The notes beneath the pieces are model-generated. The model made no database searches, had not been told where the DNA came from, and worked only from the letters and a program-made list of their open reading frames with translations. A stretch of DNA of 64,000 bases from Staphylococcus nepalensis (GTDB lineage: Bacteria > Bacillota > Bacilli > Staphylococcales > Staphylococcaceae), in assembly GCF_014635045.1 (NCBI RefSeq), contig NZ_BMCF01000004.1, positions 62,001 through 126,000 of the forward strand, in the 5' to 3' direction. Shown here piece after piece: positions 39,090-49,127 of the stretch. The translations under genes were made by a program, and so were the position numbers. How positions within the stretch are numbered: position 1 is the stretch's first letter; every line of letters starts with the position of its first letter.

Positions 39090-39860
39090 TTATTTATAAA
39101 GTGATTTAATTGGTTCAAAAGTTTTTCGGTGTTCATTTAAAATCCCATACTGCTTAATTCCATCTAAATGTTGTTGTGTTCCATATCCAACGTTTTTTTC
39201 AAAACCATATCCGGGGCTTTTTTGAGCAAGTTTAATCATGTAACGATCTCTATTCTCTTTAGCTAAAACACTTGCTGCAGCTATCGATACACTTTTAGCA
39301 TCTCCTTTAATTAATGATGTCTGCGGTATATCAGTCTCTAATGTCATTGCATCAATAAGAAGATGCGTCGGTTTTACTGGTAGCCCGTCAATCGCCCGAT
39401 TCATTGCTAATTTTGTAGCTTCATAAATATTAATTTGATCAATTTCTTCAACAGATGCATAACCAAAAGCATACGCGTACAAATCTTCTAGTAATTGACT
39501 TTCCAACATTTTACGTTTTTTTGATGAAAGTTGTTTTGAATCATTAAGACCGGTAAATTGATGACCGCTATTTAAAATAACGGCACATGCTACAACTGGC
39601 CCAGCAAGTGGTCCTCTACCAACTTCATCAATACCGCAAACAAAAGCATTGTTATCTTTTTCTAATATTTGTGTTTCATAATAAGACATTGCTTCATATT
39701 GCTTTACCAATTGTTGGGCTTTGTCTAATTGTTTAAGTCGAGTCGCTATCGCTTTTTGAACTCCTATACGTTTGTCCATAAAATATGCTTGTTGTTGAAT
39801 TGCTTTAATAGACTGAAGTTGAGTTAAATGTGCTTTAATTTCTTTTATTGTCTGTTTCAT
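39090..39860 (-). CDS. rnhB: Ribonuclease HII
   Basis: Removes RNA from RNA-DNA hybrids and single ribonucleotides from DNA; 256 residues. The catalytic domain starts near residue 70 with CGIDEVGRGPLAGPVV (Asp and Glu metal ligands); the remaining acidic residues are in LNDSKQLS and LLIDAMTLE. An N-terminal helical extension of about 70 residues is typical of the Firmicute form. It lies nine bases after rbgA. Confidence 0.96.
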   Translation of the reverse strand: MKQTIKEIKAHLTQLQSIKAIQQQAYFMDKRIGVQKAIATRLKQLDKAQQLVKQYEAMSYYETQILEKDNNAFVCGIDEVGRGPLAGPVVACAVILNSGHQFTGLNDSKQLSSKKRKMLESQLLEDLYAYAFGYASVEEIDQINIYEATKLAMNRAIDGLPVKPTHLLIDAMTLETDIPQTSLIKGDAKSVSIAAASVLAKENRDRYMIKLAQKSPGYGFEKNVGYGTQQHLDGIKQYGILNEHRKTFEPIKSLYK

Positions 39861-39869
39861 ATTCTAAGG

Positions 39870-40730
39870 TTACACATCCATTTCTTTAATTACATCAAAT
39901 GTGTAAGTGCCAATTTTAGCGTTTCTAACTTCATGAATAATTAAATCAATTACCGCTTCGTAATCCACTTCGTTCCCACTACGTAATAATCCCCTACGAC
40001 GTCCGATAGCATCGAACCATTCAATGTTTTCCGCTTCTATAGCAACATCAACTTTATAGTGGTTTTTAAGCCCTTCATAGTCGTGTTCCTTTAAGAATTC
40101 TAAACCATAGATGGCAACTTCATCTAAATGAACAATACTATCTTTAATTGCACCCGTAATACTTAATTTTTTTCCTACTAATTGGTCTTCAAATTTAGGC
40201 CATAAAATCCCCGGCGTATCTAACAACTGAAGTGAATTACCGATTTTGATCCATTGTTGTTGCTTTGTTACTCCAGGTGTATTACCTGTTTTAGCAATAG
40301 ATTTATGCGCTAATTTATTAATTAATGTAGATTTGCCTACATTTGGGATGCCGACAATCATAGCTCTAATTGCACGTGGTTTTAAACCCTTTTTCTTTTC
40401 ACGTTCAAATTTTTCTTGTGTTGCTTTAATAGCAGCTTGCTCTACTAATTTCAAACCTTTACCATGCTTAGCGTCGATTGCAACTGGGTAATATCCTTTA
40501 CACTTGAAATATGATTCCCATTTTTCTAATTCTTTTAAATTTGCCATATCTTTTTTATTTAAGATCACAACTCTTGGTTTTTGCTGTATGACTTCATCAA
40601 TCATTGGATTACGTGAACTATAAGGAATACGAGCATCTACAAGTTCAAATACAACATCTACTTTTTTTAATTGTTCAGCAACTTCGCGTTTTGCTTTTGC
40701 CATGTGGCCTGGATACCATTGGATTACCAT
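39870..40730 (-). CDS. rbgA: Ribosome biogenesis GTPase RbgA (YlqF)
   Basis: Circularly permuted GTPase required for late 50S assembly; 286 residues. The permuted order is visible: NKKD (G4) near residue 59 comes before the P-loop GIPNVGKST (G1) near 127 and DTPG (G3) near 172. It starts with the conserved [23 protein letters not shown] six bases upstream supports this ATG over a GTG three codons earlier that overlaps the site. The C-terminal helical domain binds the ribosome. Confidence 0.96.
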   Translation of the reverse strand: MVIQWYPGHMAKAKREVAEQLKKVDVVFELVDARIPYSSRNPMIDEVIQQKPRVVILNKKDMANLKELEKWESYFKCKGYYPVAIDAKHGKGLKLVEQAAIKATQEKFEREKKKGLKPRAIRAMIVGIPNVGKSTLINKLAHKSIAKTGNTPGVTKQQQWIKIGNSLQLLDTPGILWPKFEDQLVGKKLSITGAIKDSIVHLDEVAIYGLEFLKEHDYEGLKNHYKVDVAIEAENIEWFDAIGRRRGLLRSGNEVDYEAVIDLIIHEVRNAKIGTYTFDVIKEMDV

Positions 40731-41073
40731 TTGCTTCACCTTTCTTATACTGTATTTTCAATATTTTAAAATTTATTCCTCTATTATTTGACCTTAAAAT
40801 GATAACATGTTGCTCGATTAAAGATAAATAAAAATTTTGCTTTACTTTACGATGATAATCACTATTTTACAGTATTTTTTTGTTGTAAGCTCTAATTAAT
40901 TAAATCATTGTATCATTAGAACTGAATTTACACCTTCAACGCGTTGTAATGATTTAAATGTATTTTTAAAATCACTATTATTTAATATAGATAAAATAAT
41001 AGTAATTTTTATCAATCATTCAAAAAAATGGTTACAATAGAATTAAATTGACTTAAATTACAGGAGATTATTC
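40731..41073. other. Divergent intergenic region rbgA / yfhO pair (343 bp)
   Basis: Must carry promoters in both directions. TACAAT at 41033-41038 is a possible -10 for the plus-strand pair, but no good -35 goes with it. No gene or structured element is visible. Confidence 0.5.
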
Positions 41074-43650
41074 ATGAAAAGGATACTTATTTACATAATA
41101 CTAAGCTTTATATTAGCAATCATTGGTCATGGATATGTTATTTACAGATTTATTAGTGATGGTATTTTATTTACTGGTCCTAATGATGGTATGGAGCAAA
41201 TGGTACCTATTCAAATGTATTTATATGATAAATGGAGTCAAGGACAATGGTTTTACGCAACTGATTTCGGTTTAGGTGGAGATTTTTTCACTGACTTAAG
41301 TTATTATTTTTCAACAAATATCTTGTTTATATTAAACGTTTTATTTATCTTTGCGGTGGATTTATGCTTTCATTTAAATACACAAGATGTGATGTTTTGG
41401 ATGACAAACGCAATTGTTATCTCAATCATTAAATCTAGTTTAGCTATGTTAGCAACATTTGGTTTTGTACGAAGAATAACTAATAATACAATTATTTCCT
41501 TACTGACTTCATACATTTTTGTCATATCACCTATTTATTTTAGGTTTACTGTATATTGGCCCTTTTTTAGTGATATTTTTATATTATTGCCTCTATTATT
41601 ATGGTCTATTGAATTATATTTACAAAAAGGAAAAAAGGGTATATTTATTTTGATAGTAACCTTATCATTAATTAATAATTTTTATTTTGCTTATTATCAA
41701 TTAGTAGTAGGTTTAATTTACTTTATAGCTAGATTGATTTTTAAACATAGACACGACGTAATCCCTAGGTTCAAAGCCATATATACATTATCTACGGCTG
41801 CGCTATTGTCTCTTGGATGTAGCCTTTTCTTTTTTTATCATGGAATACAAGCTTATTTAAATAATAGACGTATACCTTTTGATGGAAACGTAGACGCCTT
41901 TGAACCATTTAATCAAAATACCAACTTGTTTTACGATAATTATTTAATTGTCATTTTATATATAGTGATACAAGCTTTGTTATCATTTAAGCTTTATAAA
42001 CATTTTTATTTTAAACTTTTTGCTATTTTTATGATTATGTCCATAGGTGCTCATTTTTTACCATTTGTCGACCAGTTATTTAACGGGTTTTCTGCGCCTC
42101 AAAAAAGATGGCATTATTTAATTGCTTTTAATGCTGCAATGCTCATGGGGTTATACGCAAAATATTTTAGTACATTAACTATCAAAAACTACATATTTTC
42201 TTCAATAGTAAGTTTAGGTTTTGTTTTTGTCAGTGCATGGGTCTATGATACATATGTATCCTGGCTATGGTTTACACCGATTGTCAGTTTAGTTGGTTTA
42301 TTAGTATTATGCGTCAAAGCGTCCATTTATCGTAATAAATTATCTTATTTTTACTATATTGCCATAATGATTCTTGCAACATTAGTAGCGGATGTTTTTA
42401 TACGAAATCAAATTTATTTTGAAGATCACGTTGAACGTGCAAATAATGATTATGTTAATGCAAGTCTTTTTAATACGCCATTACAACATCAATTAGTATC
42501 TCAAATGAACTATTCTAAATCAGAAGACGAACGTATCGATTGGCGTGTTAATGAACAAGATAATACACCAATGTACCAATTTTTTAAAGGTACAAGTATA
42601 TACTCAAGTATTTTTGACCATAACATTTTAGATTATTATTATGACGCGTTAAAAATCAATTTACAATCTGAATCTGTAAGCAGATATCAATCTACTAATG
42701 GTAGACAAAATATTAATAGTTTATTTTCAATTAAATATTTAATGTTAAAAGATTATCAAGATAACGTGCCTGCGTATTTTAAAAAAGTTGAAAGTAAAGG
42801 ACAATACCAAATTTATGAAAATACTTTAAATTTACCTTCAGTCAAAGTAACCAACCATTTATATGATGCTCAAAAATTAAAGACGCCTATTGATAGAGAA
42901 CATGCAATGTTAGATGGTGTCATTATCAATGATAAAGGGAAATCATACACTGATAATGCCAATAATCTTAAAAATAGTACTGATATATCATCCAAAAATA
43001 TAGATTTTAGGGATAATAACCAGATTTATCTGCCTCAATCAAATGGCAGCATACAAATACACGTACCTAGTGATTTAAGAGAACGCTATACAGACTTTTA
43101 TTTAACTTTGAAAATCAGACGCGGTCAACCCGATAGTAATTACACGATTAATATTAATAATTATGCCAATCAGCGTTTATATAATAATTCAACGTATAAA
43201 ACTGGGGTCGAAACTCAATTATATAGGACGCAACCAGATGAAAATGGTAATATTAATATTACGCTTAGCCCAAATGGAAACTATCATTTTAAAATTCTAA
43301 GCCTTCATGGTGAAAACTATAATAAGCTTAAACGTGCGTTTAAGTTACAACAAAACAACCACTATAAAGATATTAAAAATGGCGTTAAGATGACATTAGC
43401 GCCGCATCAAAAAGGCATCGCGACGGTTAATATACCTTTTCGTGACAGTATGATAGCTTATGTAGATCATAAAAAGGTAAAACCTATAAAAGTCAATTAT
43501 ATGATGACAGGTATCCCTGTTTCAGAAAATGATAGCAACATAGTTATTAAATACCGCCCTAAATATTGGTTTACAATGATTACAATTTCAGCTATATGTA
43601 TCGTAATAAGTGTTTTTTGGTGTTTAATCAAAAAATTTAAATTTAAATAA
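41074..43650 (+). CDS. YfhO-family membrane protein (first of tandem pair)
   Basis: 858-residue integral membrane protein. About a dozen hydrophobic segments fill residues 4-430, a large extracytoplasmic domain follows (about 440-825), and one membrane helix lies at the C-terminus (about 830-850). The motif GPNDGMEQMVPIQMYLYD (35-52) followed by FGLGGD puts an acidic residue in the first outer loop, as in GT-C-type glycosyltransferases. YfhO proteins of Bacillus and S. aureus act with CsbB and GtcA to add sugar to lipoteichoic acid outside the cell; that role is inferred here. AGGAG lies eight bases before the ATG. The stop overlaps the AAGGAG in front of the next gene. The shared layout and motifs show it is a paralogue of the following gene. 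Confidence 0.85.
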   Translation: MKRILIYIILSFILAIIGHGYVIYRFISDGILFTGPNDGMEQMVPIQMYLYDKWSQGQWFYATDFGLGGDFFTDLSYYFSTNILFILNVLFIFAVDLCFHLNTQDVMFWMTNAIVISIIKSSLAMLATFGFVRRITNNTIISLLTSYIFVISPIYFRFTVYWPFFSDIFILLPLLLWSIELYLQKGKKGIFILIVTLSLINNFYFAYYQLVVGLIYFIARLIFKHRHDVIPRFKAIYTLSTAALLSLGCSLFFFYHGIQAYLNNRRIPFDGNVDAFEPFNQNTNLFYDNYLIVILYIVIQALLSFKLYKHFYFKLFAIFMIMSIGAHFLPFVDQLFNGFSAPQKRWHYLIAFNAAMLMGLYAKYFSTLTIKNYIFSSIVSLGFVFVSAWVYDTYVSWLWFTPIVSLVGLLVLCVKASIYRNKLSYFYYIAIMILATLVADVFIRNQIYFEDHVERANNDYVNASLFNTPLQHQLVSQMNYSKSEDERIDWRVNEQDNTPMYQFFKGTSIYSSIFDHNILDYYYDALKINLQSESVSRYQSTNGRQNINSLFSIKYLMLKDYQDNVPAYFKKVESKGQYQIYENTLNLPSVKVTNHLYDAQKLKTPIDREHAMLDGVIINDKGKSYTDNANNLKNSTDISSKNIDFRDNNQIYLPQSNGSIQIHVPSDLRERYTDFYLTLKIRRGQPDSNYTININNYANQRLYNNSTYKTGVETQLYRTQPDENGNINITLSPNGNYHFKILSLHGENYNKLKRAFKLQQNNHYKDIKNGVKMTLAPHQKGIATVNIPFRDSMIAYVDHKKVKPIKVNYMMTGIPVSENDSNIVIKYRPKYWFTMITISAICIVISVFWCLIKKFKFK

Positions 43651-43665
43651 AGGAGTTTGTCTGAG

Positions 43666-43689
43666 ATGAGGTATGACCATGTTTCATAG
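43666..43689 (+). other. Seven-codon mini-ORF overlapping the start of the second yfhO
   Basis: AAGGAG overlapping the previous stop codon is ten bases upstream of an ATG that reads M-R-Y-D-H-V-S-stop. It overlaps, in another frame, the likely start of the second yfhO gene at 43679. Translation of this peptide might couple the two genes. Support is positional only. Confidence 0.25.
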
Positions 43690-46306
43690 ACTTTGGTCTC
43701 ACAAATTAACAAGATTTTTATGTATTTTTTTAATGGGAATAGCAGTAGCATTATTAACTTTCACGCCGCATATTTACCGCTATTTGACTCAGGGTATTGT
43801 CTTTAGCGGTAATGGCGATGGCTTTAGACAAATGATGCCTTTTCAAATGTATCTGTACGAACATGTCATTCAATTCAAAAGTTTTTATGATCATTCTTTT
43901 GGTTTAGGTGGAGACTACATCAAAGATTTATCTTATTATTATGCGACCTCACCATTTGTGATGATAAACTTTTTATTTGTCTGGCTTACCGAGTCCGTAT
44001 TTAACAGTAGCCCTAGTAATATTACATATTGGGCAAGTAACCAATTAATTGTCGCTTTCTGTAAAGGCGTCGTTACTTTTATCCTAGCCTTTTATTTATT
44101 TAATTATATAAGACTTAAATATTACACATCTTTTTTAGGTGCAATGTTATACGCCGCATCAACAACCCTGGTTTATTTTAATTTTACTTGGTCGTATTAT
44201 GGTGATTTATTTATATTTCTTCCACTATCCATATTAGCGATTGAAAGGTTCTATAAAGAAAAGAAAATAGGCTTGTTTATTTTTGCGATTGCCTTAACAC
44301 TTTTTTCAAATTTTTACTTCAGTTATTATGAAGCTATCGTTATCTTTGCTTACTTTTTATATAGGTGTATATTCCCGCATGCTAAGGACATCGTTTCTAG
44401 AAAGCAACAACTATGGATGATTCCAACAGCCGTTTTATTGAGCACTTTAATTGGCATCTGGGGCTTTTATACAGGCGTTTCTTCTTTTTTAAATAATGAT
44501 AGGGTGAGTAATCCTCATTTTGATTATGGCCTTATCACAGACTTTGCACGGCAAAAACATTTTTTTACAAATGGATTTTATATTACTGTTTCAATTATAG
44601 CAGTGGTTGCATTATTATCTTTTAAACTATACAAACATTACTATTATAGATTATTTGCGATTGCAACTTGGATCATGCTTCTGGGATCATTAACCCCGCT
44701 TTTCGATAGTATGTTCAACGGCTTTTCAACGCCAGAACGTCGTTGGGTTTATATTTTTGCACTTACCACAGCAGGCCTAATTGCATTATTTATTCAACAT
44801 CTTTCAGAATTAACATTAAAATCATATATTTTAGCCTGTAGTCCTGTGTTGGTTATCATGTTGGTGATGCAATTCATCGTTAAAGAACAAGAAATGTCAT
44901 GGATGCTGATATGTTTTATCCTAATGATACTTATTAGCGTTTTGCTTTATAAAAAATCTTTATTCAAATCAAAATGGCCGTATGTTGCCATTATATCGTT
45001 ATTCATTATTCAACAAAGTTTTATTTTAGCAAATAATTATGTTAATAATATTCAAAAGTACGAATCAACTATTTCTTCAATGCATGACTCAAAATATAAA
45101 AGCCCAGCGTTAGCAAAAAAAATAGAATCTATCAAAAAAGGTCATGATAATCCTCTCAGTAGAATTGATTATATGTCACAATATGGGTTGAATTCACCCA
45201 TGCTTTATCATTTCAACGGTATCGCATTGTACTCTAGTATTTTTGATGGAGATATTTTAAATTATTATGATAAAACGTTACAAATCAATATGCATACAGA
45301 TAAAAATAGTACATATCGCTTACTTTCCAATAGAGCGAACTTAATGGCACTTTGGGACGTAAATGACCGTATTCGTCGTCCAAAAGACATGAATATGCCT
45401 TATGGTTTCTCTCAACAAGATATTATCAAGCATTCTGATGAAGCATCATTTCTTCATTCAGTTAATAAAATCGACTACCCTAGTGCACATATAACTAAAA
45501 AAGTGTTTAACAAAAACGATCTCGACTCTCCTTTAGATAGAGAACAAGCTATGTTACAAGGTGTGGTATTTGAAAACAATAACAAAGCCACTATTAACCA
45601 AAATTTTACGCCAAACAAAAATTTATTAAACCAAGCTTCATCTAAATTGATTAACGCGCAGTATATCCAAAACAACAAACTAAATGTAACCAAAGACCAA
45701 GGTGGCATCAATTATCAACTACCCTCCTCTATAGCAAATCAATATAAGGATTTATATGTAGAAATGGATGTTGAATTGCTAACACCAGATAAAGCACATG
45801 ATGTGGGCGTGAATGAGTACAATCAACAGCGAAACAAATTAACATATAAATACCGACGTTTCGTTACTCCCATTACAATGCGTGTTAAATCAACTGAGGA
45901 TTTAAATATCAAATTATCTAAAGGTACTTATCGATTTAATATTAAAGGCATTTACGGTGAAAATTACAATACTTTAAACCAAGCACGTAAACAATTAAAT
46001 TCTGTGAAAGTTTCACAAAACGCAAGCGGTTATAAGGTTGAAAAAAATAAAAATGACGAAGGTTATCTCGTATTACCAATGGCTTATAGAGATGGCATGA
46101 AGGCATATACAGATAATGGAAAAGATTTACCTGTTAAGCAAGGAAATGGAATTATGACTGTGATTCCAGTAGAACAGGGACATGAGACGATCAATCTTAA
46201 ATATACGCCCCCTCATATATGGAAATTGATTATTATAAGTATTATTGGCATCATCTTAAGTTTCATATTTACAAAATGGCTTAACCCTCAAAAACAAAAT
46301 AATTAA
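43679..46306 (+). CDS. YfhO-family membrane protein (second of tandem pair)
   Basis: About 875 residues with the same layout as its upstream neighbour: N-terminal multi-spanning half, large outer domain, final membrane helix. Matching motifs include GNGDGFRQMMPFQMYLYE, FGLGGDYIKDLSYYY, FNGFSTPERRWVY and SPLDREQAML; the first gene has PIDREHAML. It is probably a polytopic glycosyltransferase for lipoteichoic acid or another surface polymer. The start is uncertain: GAGGT at 43667-43671 favours the ATG at 43679, while an ATG two codons earlier (43673) is too close to it. It ends at a bidirectional terminator shared with rplS. I cannot say from sequence which of the two matches the characterised YfhO. 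Confidence 0.84.
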   Translation: MFHRLWSHKLTRFLCIFLMGIAVALLTFTPHIYRYLTQGIVFSGNGDGFRQMMPFQMYLYEHVIQFKSFYDHSFGLGGDYIKDLSYYYATSPFVMINFLFVWLTESVFNSSPSNITYWASNQLIVAFCKGVVTFILAFYLFNYIRLKYYTSFLGAMLYAASTTLVYFNFTWSYYGDLFIFLPLSILAIERFYKEKKIGLFIFAIALTLFSNFYFSYYEAIVIFAYFLYRCIFPHAKDIVSRKQQLWMIPTAVLLSTLIGIWGFYTGVSSFLNNDRVSNPHFDYGLITDFARQKHFFTNGFYITVSIIAVVALLSFKLYKHYYYRLFAIATWIMLLGSLTPLFDSMFNGFSTPERRWVYIFALTTAGLIALFIQHLSELTLKSYILACSPVLVIMLVMQFIVKEQEMSWMLICFILMILISVLLYKKSLFKSKWPYVAIISLFIIQQSFILANNYVNNIQKYESTISSMHDSKYKSPALAKKIESIKKGHDNPLSRIDYMSQYGLNSPMLYHFNGIALYSSIFDGDILNYYDKTLQINMHTDKNSTYRLLSNRANLMALWDVNDRIRRPKDMNMPYGFSQQDIIKHSDEASFLHSVNKIDYPSAHITKKVFNKNDLDSPLDREQAMLQGVVFENNNKATINQNFTPNKNLLNQASSKLINAQYIQNNKLNVTKDQGGINYQLPSSIANQYKDLYVEMDVELLTPDKAHDVGVNEYNQQRNKLTYKYRRFVTPITMRVKSTEDLNIKLSKGTYRFNIKGIYGENYNTLNQARKQLNSVKVSQNASGYKVEKNKNDEGYLVLPMAYRDGMKAYTDNGKDLPVKQGNGIMTVIPVEQGHETINLKYTPPHIWKLIIISIIGIILSFIFTKWLNPQKQNN

Positions 46307-46308
46307 TA

Positions 46309-46348
46309 TAAAAAAGAAGCGATTCCTTTTAGGAATCGCTTCTTTTTT
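46309..46348. terminator. Bidirectional terminator yfhO / rplS
   Basis: A nearly perfect 17-bp stem (AAGAAGCGATTCCT/AGGAATCGCTTCTT plus flanking A and T runs) around a three-base loop. It serves both convergent transcripts. Confidence 0.93.
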
Positions 46349-46364
46349 ATAACTTTTATACTGA

Positions 46365-46715
46365 TTAACGAATTTCTTTAATTCTAGCAGCTTTACCACG
46401 TAATTCACGTAAGTAGTATAATTTAGCACGACGTACTTTACCGCGACGTTTAACTTCGATTTTTTCAATTTTTGGAGTGTGTAATGGGAATGTACGTTCC
46501 ACACCAACACCTGAAGAAATCTTACGTACTGTGAAAGTTTCTGAAATGCCTCCACCACGACGTTTGATAACTACACCTTCAAATACTTGGATACGTTCGC
46601 GTGTACCTTCAATAATACGTACGTGAACTCTTAAAGTGTCACCTGGACGGAATGAAGGTAAGTCTGTGCGTAATTGTGATTGTGTTACTGCTTCAATTAA
46701 TTTGTGATTGCTCAT
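46365..46715 (-). CDS. rplS: Large ribosomal subunit protein L19
   Basis: 116-residue L19 of the 50S subunit, at the interface with the 30S subunit. Conserved: [27 protein letters not shown] and the basic C-terminal [20 protein letters not shown] in pieces. It is the last gene of the rimM-trmD-rplS group, 103 bases after trmD. That leader may form the known L19 leader structure, but I could not establish a clear fold by eye. Confidence 0.97.
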   Translation of the reverse strand: MSNHKLIEAVTQSQLRTDLPSFRPGDTLRVHVRIIEGTRERIQVFEGVVIKRRGGGISETFTVRKISSGVGVERTFPLHTPKIEKIEVKRRGKVRRAKLYYLRELRGKAARIKEIR

Positions 46716-46818
46716 TATTTTTTCTCTCCTTCAACCTATGTTCTTGCCTAGACAAATATATAGCAGCGGATCATAGTGATTTTCGTGTGTCGCACACTTA
46801 AATTATGTTAGCACACTG

Positions 46819-47556
46819 TCATTCATTTTTCAATTGCTTTTTATATCTTTCTATAATATCTTTATCTTTGTCTGTAAGTGGGTAATCTGCTAATAAATCT
46901 GGACGCTTTTCCCAAGTACGTATAATTTTTTGTTCATGACGCCATTGATCAATATTGGCGTGATTGCCTGATAATAATACTTCCGGAACATCCATGTTTT
47001 TGTATAAACGCGGTCTTGTATATTGTGGAAATTCTAATAGGCCATCTTGAAACGAATCGTCTTCATGGGACTGTTGATTTCCTAAAACACCTGGTATTAA
47101 TCTGACTATAGCGTCAGTCATTACCATTGCTGGTAGTTCCCCACCTGTTAATACATAATCTCCCATAGAAATTTCATCTGTCACAAGATGCTCACGTATA
47201 CGCTCATCATACCCCTCATAATGTCCACAAATAAAAACTAAATGCTCTGCTTGACTCAGTTCTTGCGCAATTGCTTGGTTAAATGGCCGCCCTTGCGGAC
47301 ACATTAATATCACACGTGTGCTTTCTGTTTTTTCAATACTATTCATGGCATTAAAGATAGGTTCAGGTTTCAGTACCATGCCTTGACCACCGCCAAACGG
47401 ATAGTCGTCTACTTGATTATGTTTATTTTCAGCAAAATTTCTAAAATCTACAGTATTAACTTGTAACATCTCTTTATCTTGCGCTCTTTTTAAAATTGAG
47501 TGATTTAATACGCCTTCAAACATTTGCGGAAACAATGTTAAATAATCAATTTTCAT
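46819..47556 (-). CDS. trmD: tRNA (guanine-N1)-methyltransferase TrmD
   Basis: SPOUT-class methyltransferase making m1G37 in tRNAs reading CNN and GNN codons, which prevents frameshifting. 245 residues. Start [15 protein letters not shown] and the knot motifs [24 protein letters not shown] and [13 protein letters not shown] are all present. The ATG overlaps the rimM stop codon by one base (TAATG), so translation is coupled. Confidence 0.97.
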   Translation of the reverse strand: MKIDYLTLFPQMFEGVLNHSILKRAQDKEMLQVNTVDFRNFAENKHNQVDDYPFGGGQGMVLKPEPIFNAMNSIEKTESTRVILMCPQGRPFNQAIAQELSQAEHLVFICGHYEGYDERIREHLVTDEISMGDYVLTGGELPAMVMTDAIVRLIPGVLGNQQSHEDDSFQDGLLEFPQYTRPRLYKNMDVPEVLLSGNHANIDQWRHEQKIIRTWEKRPDLLADYPLTDKDKDIIERYKKQLKNE

Positions 47557-48062
47557 TATTCTAACAACCCTTCCATAGGCGTAATGTCGATGCGTCTACC
47601 TTCCACATCTATACGTTTAACAACATCTTCTATATAAGGAATAAGGTATTCTTTATCGCCTTTGACGACCCACACGTCGTTAGCACCTGTCTCAAAGATT
47701 TCTATTACTCTACCAATTGGCGTTTCTTTATCATCGAACACAGTACACCCGATGATATCTGAATAATAATACTCATGTTCGCCTAATTCGATTTCTTCAT
47801 GGTCACGTTCTTGTAAAAGTGTTTCACCTTTTAAATATTCAATATCATTAATGTTGTTGATATCTTCAAAAGTAAGCATATGTAATCCTTTATGCATACG
47901 ATAAGACGCGATTTTTAATTCTAATGCCGTTCCATTTTGACGTTCTATCATGACAGATTCACCAGGTTGAAAGCGTATATCAGTAAAATCTGAATGGGAT
48001 TTCACTTTTACTTCGCCTTTTATACCATGTGTGTTAATAATTTTACCAATTTCAACTTTCAT
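47556..48062 (-). CDS. rimM: Ribosome maturation factor RimM
   Basis: 168-residue factor for 30S head assembly that binds S19. The N-terminal RimM domain starts [18 protein letters not shown], and the C-terminal PRC-barrel has [13 protein letters not shown] and [10 protein letters not shown] and ends in [13 protein letters not shown]. It is co-translated with trmD. It is separated from rpsP by 390 bases that contain a terminator-like repeat. Confidence 0.96.
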   Translation of the reverse strand: MKVEIGKIINTHGIKGEVKVKSHSDFTDIRFQPGESVMIERQNGTALELKIASYRMHKGLHMLTFEDINNINDIEYLKGETLLQERDHEEIELGEHEYYYSDIIGCTVFDDKETPIGRVIEIFETGANDVWVVKGDKEYLIPYIEDVVKRIDVEGRRIDITPMEGLLE

Positions 48063-48452
48063 ATATGTTCCTCCGATAATATCCGTGTATCAATTATTTT
48101 GATAATTGATTTCATCTTTACTATAACTTAAATTATTATAACATGAAATATTTGTATTATTATAAATCATTATAATTGCTATGATATTAAAATATCGTTT
48201 CTACATCGTCAATATGCTTTTTAGACTATTTCAGTGTGAAAATGAAACAGAATAGCAATCCGATTTTTTCTAAAATTTCATGATACTATCCTGGAAATTA
48301 ACTAGAAGGCATCACTTGGGTTAGACAGATTACATGAACTAAAGCACATGGATAAGTAGTGCTTTATCAAATACTGCCAATATAATATTTAAGGCTGAGA
48401 CACTTTTTCATGCCCCAGCCTTTACAAATTTTATATTTGTGAATAATAACGA
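48063..48452. other. Intergenic region rpsP-rimM (390 bp)
   Basis: Holds the palindrome 48391-48422 next to rpsP and otherwise AT-rich sequence without a gene or recognisable structure. rimM-trmD may therefore use its own promoter here. Confidence 0.6.
48391..48422 (-). terminator. Palindrome downstream of rpsP (GGCTGAG type)
   Basis: AAGGCTGAGA pairs with CCCCAGCCTT through G-U pairs around a 12-base loop, about 30 bases past rpsP. It has little T-run. It belongs to the same sequence family as 27854-27895. Confidence 0.55.
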
Positions 48453-48719
48453 CTATTTTTGATCGTCAAATTTTTTCAAGATACCTTCTCTTGATAAAAT
48501 GTTGTGTACAGTGTCTGTTGGTTTAGCACCGTTTTTTAACCATTTTAATGCTAATGCTTCATCAATTTTAACTTCTGGAGCATTCACATTATTTGGGTTA
48601 TATGTTCCAATTTGTTCGATGTTACGACCATCACGTGGCGCACGAGCATCTGCTGCTACGATACGATAGAATGGATTTCTTTTTGAACCTAAACGTGTTA
48701 AACGTAATTTAACTGCCAT
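48453..48719 (-). CDS. rpsP: Small ribosomal subunit protein S16
   Basis: 88-residue S16 of the 30S subunit. Begins [20 protein letters not shown] and contains [12 protein letters not shown] and IEQIGTYNP, all family hallmarks. Normally followed by rimM and preceded by ffh. Here a 3-kb accessory segment (TPP riboswitch, dehydrogenase, pseudogenes) lies between ffh and rpsP on the opposite strand. Confidence 0.97.
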   Translation of the reverse strand: MAVKLRLTRLGSKRNPFYRIVAADARAPRDGRNIEQIGTYNPNNVNAPEVKIDEALALKWLKNGAKPTDTVHNILSREGILKKFDDQK

Positions 48720-48873
48720 TTATATTCTCTCCTTTAATTTTCATAGTTTTTATTTTCTACAAGAAATAATAATAACAGTAATTAACTACTTTGTAAAGCG
48801 TTTCTTCTTTACCAATATATATTTTTCTAATCATAGTATCCCTACACTTAAACTTTACCGGGTTGAAACAATA

Positions 48874-48902
48874 TTGACATCAGGCTTGAAAAGATATACA
48901 TT
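48874..48902 (+). promoter_or_regulatory. Promoter of the TPP-riboswitch transcript
   Basis: A perfect -35 TTGACA (48874-48879), 17-base spacer, and -10 TACATT (48897-48902, four of six). Transcription would start near 48909, just before the riboswitch. Confidence 0.65.
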
Positions 48903-48925
48903 GAAAACAAATGAAATCATGCACG

Positions 48926-49007
48926 CACTAGGGGTGTTTTTTAAACTGAGATGAGATTTACTCAAACCCTTTGAACCTGATCTAGCCAAGACTAGCGAAG
49001 GAAAGTG
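48926..49007 (+). promoter_or_regulatory. TPP riboswitch (THI element)
   Basis: Binds thiamine pyrophosphate in nascent RNA. The hallmark sequences are in order: GGGGTG after the P1 5' strand, ACTGAGATGAGA with ACTC (P2/P3 side), the nearly invariant ACCCTTTGAACCTGATCT, the CTAG...CTAG P5 helix, and GCGAAGGAAAGTG closing P1. An intrinsic terminator lies 55 bases downstream (49062-49098). The 5' strand of P1 (48926-48933) is exactly complementary to 49074-49081 inside the terminator, which gives the expected antiterminator. With TPP bound, P1 forms and the terminator should fold, shutting off the dehydrogenase gene. Confidence 0.93.
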
Positions 49008-49061
49008 TTAGAAAATAACGATGATATTTTAATATCTATAATCTTTCATCTATATCTTTTT

Positions 49062-49098
49062 AATACACAACTTCCCTAGTGAAGATTGTGTATTTTTT
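49062..49098 (+). terminator. Riboswitch-controlled terminator
   Basis: AATACACAACTTC pairs with GAAG-A-TTGTGTATT (13 bp with one bulge) around a six-base loop, followed by six T. It lies 30 bases upstream of the dehydrogenase start. The region CCCTAGTG inside it is the antiterminator partner of the riboswitch P1 strand. Confidence 0.9.
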
Positions 49099-49127
49099 AT
49101 TTAATATATTATTTTAGGAGTGAAATA

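Larger units (their letters stand above)
48720..49127. other. Intergenic region rpsP / dehydrogenase (408 bp)
   Basis: Divergent promoter region. The plus-strand half is fully explained by promoter, TPP riboswitch and terminator (48874-49098). The minus-strand rpsP promoter lies in the first 150 bases and was not resolved. Confidence 0.7.

Noticed and set aside
46716-46818. L19 leader RNA
   Set aside because: The position is right, but I could not find convincing conserved pairing by eye.
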